Source: Deltaproteobacteria bacterium (GTDB lineage: Bacteria > Desulfobacterota > Binatia > UBA9968). Taken from it: a stretch of DNA of 10,864 bases. Where the stretch lies: assembly GCA_016844625.1 (NCBI GenBank), contig JAERMN010000099.1, forward strand, positions 1 to 10,864, given 5' to 3'. This document shows positions 6,423 to 10,864 of this stretch, piece after piece. The translations under genes and the position numbers were made by a program. Under the pieces are notes generated by a model. It saw only the letters and a program-made list of their open reading frames with translations. It was not told where the DNA came from and searched no databases. Each line of letters opens with the position of its first letter. Position 1 is the first letter of the stretch.

Positions 6423-7985
6423 ATGCAAAACACATTTATTTGGATCATCATATTCGCCGGCGCGGCCATCGCGCTGCTGGGTGTATTCCTGGCCGCGTCC
6501 GAGCGGGAGCTCAAGAAAAAACGACAAGAAGTCGAGGAACTCGTGGCCAAGCTGGGCGAGCAACCAGCGGCAGTTGCCGCGCCGACGGTGGCGATGGCCG
6601 TGGTGGACAGCGAAAAGCTCGACGCACTACAGGCGAGAAACCAAGAGCTCGAAAACGAGATTGCGACCGCTTCGAGCAAGTTGGAATTGAGCCGAAGAGC
6701 CATCGAAGAACTGCAAGATGATCAGCGGCGCGTCGAAACTACCCAGTCCAACGCCCAATGGGTGCAGTCGTCCAACGATCAGCTCACGTCTGAAATTGAA
6801 AACTTGAAACAACGCCTGCAAGCGAGCGAAGCGCGAGTCAACGACTCCTCCTCTCAAAGTCAGGACGCCACCGAACGCCAACGCCAGCTGCAAGCCGAAG
6901 TAGCGACCCTGCAACAACAGCTCATGGAAAGTCAGTCAAAGCTCCGCGAATTCGACGGTGTCCAACAAAAGCTTGCCAATATCGAATCCATAGAAGCCAG
7001 CCATCGTGACGCGCGCCAAGCGCTGGAAACTCGGATCGCCGATTTGCAGAAAGAGTTATCGTCAGGGGCGGAAAAAGTCCGTGAGTTGGACGCGCTGCGT
7101 GAGCGTCTCGCCGAGTCGGAACGAAACCAACAAGCGCTCCGCGAAGAGAGTCTGCGGCACAACGACGAAATCGCCCGTTGGCAAGGACGGGTTAACGAAG
7201 CGGGAGAAAGCCGGCGCCAGTTCGCCCAGCTGCGTGAGCCCTTTGACACGTTGCTCGCCAAACAAACAGCGCTGGAAGAACGGCAGCGCGAATTCAAAGG
7301 CGAGCTATACGCATTCGCCCAGTTGATGTCCAAACCATTCGATGGATCAAGCCGCGCCGCCTTGAACGAGTCTAGAACGGTCACTCACACGGGCGAAACG
7401 ACCAAGCCGCAGATCGGTGTACTTGAAAAGTCCGCGGTGATGGTCGCGCCGACGCAAGTCGCCACGGCGCAGACGTCGGAGAAAGCTAAGCGCCGATTCG
7501 GCATCTTTCCCGCCATGATCCTGCTGGCAGGGGGGGGCGCGTTGCTAGTGGCGCTATGGAGTTCACAAACCGTCGAGGGGCCCACACCGGCCGTGACCGC
7601 CAGCGCGACGTCCGCGGTGATCCAGAAAAAAGATGCGACGCCAAAAGTAGACGTCGCCAAACCCGAGCCAGTAGTCAGCGGCGCACCGGCACCGATTGCT
7701 CAGAATGAACCAGCCAAAACTCCGGCGAAAGAAACTATTGGAAAGGTCAAACCAGTGCAAACCGCTAAGAACGAAGCGCGCTTGGCGGGAACGTATGAGA
7801 TTACTCAGGCCAGCCGGGTTTATGCCGCACCCAGCGAGTTTTCCCAACTAGTCGGCGACATCGAGCCGGGGGTAAGAGTGAACGTAGTCAACGGCAAAGA
7901 CGGCTGGCTGGAAATTCACTCCAAGCATGGCCGTCCGCCCGGTTTCATCCGCCGCGAATCGGCGCGGGCCGCGCCGCAGAACTGA
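6423..7985 (+). CDS. two-anchor membrane coiled-coil protein with C-terminal SH3b domain
   Basis: This 520-residue protein has no recognised full-length family. A hydrophobic segment at about 4-22 is followed by basic residues (REELKKK-like). A long Gln/Glu/Arg/Leu-rich coiled coil spans about 25-300. A basic stretch (KAKRRFG) leads into a second hydrophobic segment at about 361-378. A Pro/Ala/Lys-rich linker follows, and an SH3b domain occupies about 457-515 (GWLEIHSKHGRPPGF). By the positive-inside rule the coiled coil is cytoplasmic and the SH3b domain periplasmic. AAGGAG (6411-6416) lies six bases before the ATG and a good promoter lies upstream. A run of eight G (7530-7537) within the second membrane segment is a possible slippage site. 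The nuclease gene begins 226 bp downstream. The architecture suggests an envelope-spanning structural or sensor protein, but that is inference. Confidence 0.8.
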   Translation: MQNTFIWIIIFAGAAIALLGVFLAASERELKKKRQEVEELVAKLGEQPAAVAAPTVAMAVVDSEKLDALQARNQELENEIATASSKLELSRRAIEELQDDQRRVETTQSNAQWVQSSNDQLTSEIENLKQRLQASEARVNDSSSQSQDATERQRQLQAEVATLQQQLMESQSKLREFDGVQQKLANIESIEASHRDARQALETRIADLQKELSSGAEKVRELDALRERLAESERNQQALREESLRHNDEIARWQGRVNEAGESRRQFAQLREPFDTLLAKQTALEERQREFKGELYAFAQLMSKPFDGSSRAALNESRTVTHTGETTKPQIGVLEKSAVMVAPTQVATAQTSEKAKRRFGIFPAMILLAGGGALLVALWSSQTVEGPTPAVTASATSAVIQKKDATPKVDVAKPEPVVSGAPAPIAQNEPAKTPAKETIGKVKPVQTAKNEARLAGTYEITQASRVYAAPSEFSQLVGDIEPGVRVNVVNGKDGWLEIHSKHGRPPGFIRRESARAAPQN

Positions 7986-8211
7986 GTCACGCTGGGCATT
8001 CATCCAAAAACCCGCCACACGATTCCTGGGCGCCAATTCGCGCCTCGTCCGCAAGCCCACCCTCACCAATGATTCCCGCAGTCTCCGCGCCACTACGCAA
8101 TCGCATAGCACCGAGCGACGCGCAGGACGGGTATCATCATGCACGGCACTTTCCTTTTGCTGGCAAACTTGTCAGAGTTTTTGGCTAGCGGCAGCGCCGC
8201 GACAAGACGCA

Positions 8212-9708
8212 ATGGCGACCAAGCCGGACAAAATCACGCTCGAAGATCTGATTCAGCGCGCCACCGCTGGTCGGAAGTTTAATCGCCACACTCTTTTCCG
8301 TCCGTCGCTAAGCTATTACCTGCTCAAAGATCCGTTTTGGCTGTGGTGCGAACACCACGCGCCCAAAAGCGCCGCCGTCGATGAAACCACAAGGTACGAA
8401 AAACTTAGAATGCAGCAGGGCGTCGAATACGAACAGCGCTGGGTCAAGACAAATTATCCTGACGCGTTAGAGATCAAACCCAGCTTCGGCTTTGCCGCGC
8501 TCAAGAATACTTTGCGCGCCATGCTCGCCGGCGCGCCGGCGATCTACCAGCCGCAGCTTTGGGATTTAGCGCAAGACACCTACGGCAAAGGCGATTTGTT
8601 GGTTCGCGATGACCGCGAGCCATCCGATCTCGGTCCGTTTCACTACCGGGTGGTGGAAATCAAAAGATCGGCATCGTTGCAAAACTCCCATGTCTTGCAA
8701 GCAGCGTTTTACCACCACAACGTCGCCCAGTTGCAAGGCTATGTCGCGCCGGAGCTTACCATCGTGCTCAAAGACAGCAGCGAAACCGTTCCCTACGACG
8801 GCAAAGAGAATGACATCGACGTCGCGCGGCAACTCTGGCTATCGCTGCGCGACGGCAGCGTCGTTCCCGAAGCCAAACGGCCGCCCAATTCGACCAGCTC
8901 GCCTTGGCGTCACTACGGCAACCAGCGCGTACAACAAGACAGAGATCTACTCCTGCTCGCCGGCGTTCAGAAACGGGAGCGCGAAAAGCTGCGCCAAGCG
9001 GGAATTTTCCGAGTCGATCATCTGTGGAATTTCCGCCAGCAAGAAATCAGCGAGATCATCGGCGCGCACTTCGGCGAGATCGCCTATCACGTAGCCCAAG
9101 CCTACAAGCTCGACGGACCGATTTTTAAGCCGGGGCAACAGCTCACAATTCCCCGCGCCAATCGGTTGCTTTATTTCGACTTTGAAACTTCCGACTCGGT
9201 TCATCCGAGCGAGCCGCCGCACACGTACTTAATCGGCTGCTACGACGACGCGCGCGACCAGTTCGTCAAGTTTCTCGCCCGGGGCGCCGCAGACGAAGGG
9301 CGCATCTTTACGGAATTCTTCGACTACGTCGGAGATGCGCGCGATGTTTGTTTTTATCACTGGACCGATTTCGAGATTCACCAGCTGCGCCGCGTCGCCC
9401 GCCGTTGGCCGATGCTGTCCGGCATGATCGAGCAATTCATCGAGAAGTGCGTCGACTTAAAAGAAGCGATTCAATCCGCCATTTATTTGGCCGTGCCGAG
9501 CTTTTCGATCAAATGCGTCGCACCGGCGCTGGGTTTTCACTGGCGCCAGAAAGACATCGGCGCCTACCAGTCGATGGTCTGCTACTGGGACTATTTAGAA
9601 AATCGCGATCTCTTCGCCATTGACCGCGCGCTCATCTACAACGAAGACGACTGCATGGCGATGTGGCATGTAGATCAGACGCTTCAGTCGAGATTGAAAG
9701 CTCTTTAG
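8212..9708 (+). CDS. TM0106-type RecB-like / DEDD dual-domain nuclease
   Basis: This 498-residue protein fits the TM0106 family of RecB-like putative nucleases (COG2251-like). The N-terminal domain has the PD-(D/E)xK motifs GKGD (Asp128), VVEIKRS (Glu149, Lys151) and QAAFY (163-167), the RecB QxxxY motif. A helix-hairpin-helix-like segment lies at about 246-280 (LAGVQKREREKLRQAGI). The C-terminal RNase-H-like exonuclease domain has YFDFETSD (Asp323, Glu325), YHWTDFE (Asp386), a SFSIKCVAPALGF segment and YNEDDC (Asp479, Asp480). All core acidic residues appear intact. There are no paired CxxC motifs, so no Cas4-type iron-sulphur cluster is expected. Many relatives are fused to a helicase; this one is not. 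I chose the ATG at 8212 because homology begins there. The frame is open back to 7927, but that part looks non-coding. No strong Shine-Dalgarno is seen. The cellular role of the family is unestablished. Confidence 0.85.
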   Translation: MATKPDKITLEDLIQRATAGRKFNRHTLFRPSLSYYLLKDPFWLWCEHHAPKSAAVDETTRYEKLRMQQGVEYEQRWVKTNYPDALEIKPSFGFAALKNTLRAMLAGAPAIYQPQLWDLAQDTYGKGDLLVRDDREPSDLGPFHYRVVEIKRSASLQNSHVLQAAFYHHNVAQLQGYVAPELTIVLKDSSETVPYDGKENDIDVARQLWLSLRDGSVVPEAKRPPNSTSSPWRHYGNQRVQQDRDLLLLAGVQKREREKLRQAGIFRVDHLWNFRQQEISEIIGAHFGEIAYHVAQAYKLDGPIFKPGQQLTIPRANRLLYFDFETSDSVHPSEPPHTYLIGCYDDARDQFVKFLARGAADEGRIFTEFFDYVGDARDVCFYHWTDFEIHQLRRVARRWPMLSGMIEQFIEKCVDLKEAIQSAIYLAVPSFSIKCVAPALGFHWRQKDIGAYQSMVCYWDYLENRDLFAIDRALIYNEDDCMAMWHVDQTLQSRLKAL

Positions 9709-9774
9709 CGCGCCACCCCAGAAACAAGACCTATCTTTTATTGCATTCTTTGTGGCTGATTTCCCCTCCTGTTT

Positions 9775-9971
9775 CCTCCCTTGCGGAGACTGTGTCGCAA
9801 TCCGAATTCTCGTTCTCGAGTCATCCTGAGCCTTAGCGAAGGATCTGCTTTTTTTCCGTCTCTGCATCAAAGAGGTATGGGCAGCTCGAATTCACCGCAC
9901 CAAAAAACAGATTCTTCGTCGCTCCGCTCCTCAGAATGACATTGCGACACAGTGTCGCGACGCGGGGGAGG
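9775..9971. mobile_element. MITE-like inverted-repeat element
   Basis: CTGTGTCGCAAT (9790-9801) is perfectly inverted as ATTGCGACACAG (9941-9952). Inside it, GTCATCCTGAG (9820-9830) pairs with CTCAGAATGAC (9930-9940) with one mismatch, and GGATCTG plus T-run (9841 on) pairs with the A-run plus CAGATTC (about 9902-9914). CCTCCC (9775-9780) and GGGAGG (9966-9971) may be the outer ends. There is no coding capacity. This fits a non-autonomous miniature element or large dispersed palindrome. Minus-strand translation gives SFAKAQDD, a phantom peptide I associate with this widespread repeat class. Sequence on either side (9709-9774 and 9972-10078) holds nothing else I can identify. Confidence 0.75.
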
Positions 9972-10068
9972 ACGAAGATGGGGATGCGTCCCTCGTGGCG
10001 AGAGCAGAGCGGTAGACGTCAGCTTCATCGTCGTGATATGAAACAGCCATCTGAACCCAAGACGAATT

Positions 10069-10073
10069 GGAGG
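10069..10073 (+). promoter_or_regulatory. ribosome binding site that decides the ridA-like start
   Basis: GGAGG sits five bases before ATG 10079. The in-frame TTG at 10067 overlaps this site and is therefore not the start. Confidence 0.75.
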
Positions 10074-10078
10074 TTAAA

Positions 10079-10459
10079 ATGGCAAAACGCAAAAGCATTC
10101 ACATCAAAGGCATGGAACATGGTGCGCCGATTCCCAATGGCGTAGTGATTGGCAACATGGTTTTCTCCTCGGCGATCGGCGGCAAAGACGCCAAGACGGG
10201 CGTGCTGTCGGAGGATCCGGGTGAACAGGCCGAAGCGATGTTTCGTAACTTGGCGCTTTTCATGGAGAGCGTCGGCGGCACGGTCGACAACATCGCCCAT
10301 GTGAAACTCTATCTGAAAGATGAAAAATACCGCGACCAGGTCAACGTCCCGTGGGAGAAAATGTTTCCTGACGAGCACGACCGTCCGGCGCGCCATGCGC
10401 TCAAAGTGGACCTGCGCGGCAAGAATTTGTTTCAAATCGAAGTCACCGCAGTGCTCTAA
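10079..10459 (+). CDS. RidA (YjgF/YER057c/UK114) family protein
   Basis: The 126-residue protein is the usual length for RidA, a trimeric cytoplasmic enzyme that hydrolyses reactive enamine and imine intermediates and is used in some catabolic pathways. The family core is clear: FSSAIGGKDAKTG (29-41), EQAEAMFRNL (49-58), VKLYLKD (75-81) and a C-terminal PARHALKVDL with Arg105, aligning with the catalytic Arg of E. coli RidA. Glu121 sits in the expected FQIEVTAVL strand. It is followed, after a repeat-filled 154-bp gap, by a cupin gene on the same strand. The active residues suggest a working deaminase. General RidA and pathway-specific subfamilies cannot be told apart here, so no gene symbol is given. 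Confidence 0.88.
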   Translation: MAKRKSIHIKGMEHGAPIPNGVVIGNMVFSSAIGGKDAKTGVLSEDPGEQAEAMFRNLALFMESVGGTVDNIAHVKLYLKDEKYRDQVNVPWEKMFPDEHDRPARHALKVDLRGKNLFQIEVTAVL

Positions 10460-10470
10460 AAAATAAGAAT

Positions 10471-10500
10471 GGCCGCAAAGAACACAAAAGACGCATAAAA
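10471..10500. repeat. degenerate CCGCAAAGAACACAAAAG-type dispersed repeat
   Basis: The stretch reads as decayed short A-rich units (GCAAAGAACACAAAAGACGC). Its minus-strand translation gives LCVFCVLCG, a pattern I associate with a common dispersed repeat in environmental genomes. The assignment rests on recognition of the pattern, not on a second copy in this window. Confidence 0.35.
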
Positions 10501-10518
10501 ATAATTCAGGATTTGTAG

Positions 10519-10539
10519 GGGCGGGTTTTAAACCCGCCC
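10519..10539. repeat. extragenic palindrome GGGCGGGTTT / AAACCCGCCC
   Basis: GGGCGGGTTT (10519-10528) and AAACCCGCCC (10530-10539) form a perfect 10-bp inverted repeat around a single central T. It lies in the gap between the RidA and cupin genes. No T-run follows, so it is a REP-like hairpin, which could also stabilise mRNA ends. Confidence 0.7.
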
Positions 10540-10613
10540 TCCGAGATCGTGAGAATTGCGCAAGCCTTACAAGATTATCAATTTTACCAACACCAACATA
10601 AGGAGGACGTATT

Positions 10614-10864
10614 ATGCCCATCGAAGTCATCGACATGGTCGATTTCGCCCACCAGGAAAAAAAGCGCAAAGAGATTTTCAACACGCCGCGTTTTCACGCT
10701 TGGATGCACTACTACAAACCAGGCCACAAAGACGAAATGCATTGCCACAACGCCGATCAAACCTTCATTGTCATCGACGGAGAATGCACTATGCGCTTTC
10801 CCGACGGCGGCAAAGCCGTGCTCACGCCCGGCATGGCCGCGACCATCACCGGCGGCTCGTTCTA
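10614..10864 (+). CDS. cupin-domain protein, 5' part
   Basis: The first 83 codons are visible before the right edge. They include a single-domain cupin motif, GHKDEMHCHNADQTFIVIDG (about 38-57), fitting G-x5-H-x-H-x3-(E/Q)-x6-G. The usual metal-binding Glu is Gln here. The two His are kept, and a PGMAATITGGS second-motif lead-in follows. Cupins of this size are metal-dependent isomerases, decarboxylases or dioxygenases. A very good ribosome site, AAGGAGG (10600-10606), lies seven bases before the ATG. It may belong with the RidA gene upstream, since both suit small-molecule catabolism. The substrate is unknown. Confidence 0.85.
   Translation, partial: MPIEVIDMVDFAHQEKKRKEIFNTPRFHAWMHYYKPGHKDEMHCHNADQTFIVIDGECTMRFPDGGKAVLTPGMAATITGGSF

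Noticed and set aside
7927..8211. N-terminal extension of the nuclease frame back into the end of the coiled-coil gene
   Set aside because: The extra 95 residues are Arg/Ser-rich with no family similarity, overlap the real gene upstream, and have no ribosome site. Homology begins at the ATG at 8212.
8212..9708. Cas4-like nuclease of a CRISPR system
   Set aside because: The PD-(D/E)xK domain is present, but the four-Cys iron-sulphur signature is absent, a DEDD domain is fused, and no repeats or cas genes lie nearby.
9595..9870. Minus-strand frame over the nuclease end and the repeat
   Set aside because: It contains SFAKAQDD, a phantom peptide produced by the dispersed palindrome, and the rest is antisense to the nuclease.
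10025..10684. Long minus-strand frame of 219 codons over the RidA gene
   Set aside because: It is antisense to RidA and crosses two repeats, giving the artefact peptides RRAGLKPAPT and LCVFCVLCG. The plus-strand RidA and cupin frames are clearly real.

Overview
This is bacterial chromosomal DNA, moderately GC-rich, with short intergenic gaps and mostly good Shine-Dalgarno sites. Three things suggest an uncultured soil or groundwater bacterium of the broad deltaproteobacterial / Binatota / NC10-like kind: dispersed palindromic repeats typical of such genomes, and the pairing of a metal-dependent amidohydrolase with RidA and cupin genes. No rRNA or marker gene is present, so this placement is a weak inference.

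Left part (1-2738): the window opens with an unidentified open frame cut by the edge, a strong rho-independent terminator (178-210) and REP-like hairpins. A tryptophan gene pair follows. trpE is intact. trpG overlaps it by ATGA but is broken near its 3' end: roughly 30 codons are missing, the frame is shifted, and the catalytic His-Glu motif lies out of frame. Next comes a stand-alone copy of the archaeal-type threonyl-tRNA synthetase editing domain. No trpDCFBA genes follow.

Middle part (2739-6422): a promoter with an extended -10 drives a small secreted or lipid-anchored protein with two SH3b repeats. Convergent to it, on the minus strand, is a two-gene unit: a DHA2-type MFS drug/H+ antiporter, then an ACMSD-like amidohydrolase 22 bp downstream. 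A candidate promoter overlapped by an 18-bp near-palindrome lies upstream of the transporter.

Right part (6423-10864): a promoter with good -35 and -10 boxes drives a 520-residue protein with a membrane anchor at each end of a long coiled coil and a C-terminal SH3b domain. After 226 bp comes a stand-alone TM0106-type nuclease, combining a RecB/PD-(D/E)xK domain and a DEDD RNase-H-like exonuclease domain. A MITE-like inverted-repeat element fills much of the next gap. Then come a RidA-family deaminase, two further dispersed repeats, and the start of a cupin gene cut by the right edge.

The points most worth a second look are the damaged trpG beside an intact trpE, the free-standing archaeal-type editing domain with altered catalytic positions, and the doubly anchored coiled-coil/SH3b protein next to the dual-domain nuclease. 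I see no CRISPR array, tRNA, rRNA, complete insertion sequence or clearly recognisable defence island.
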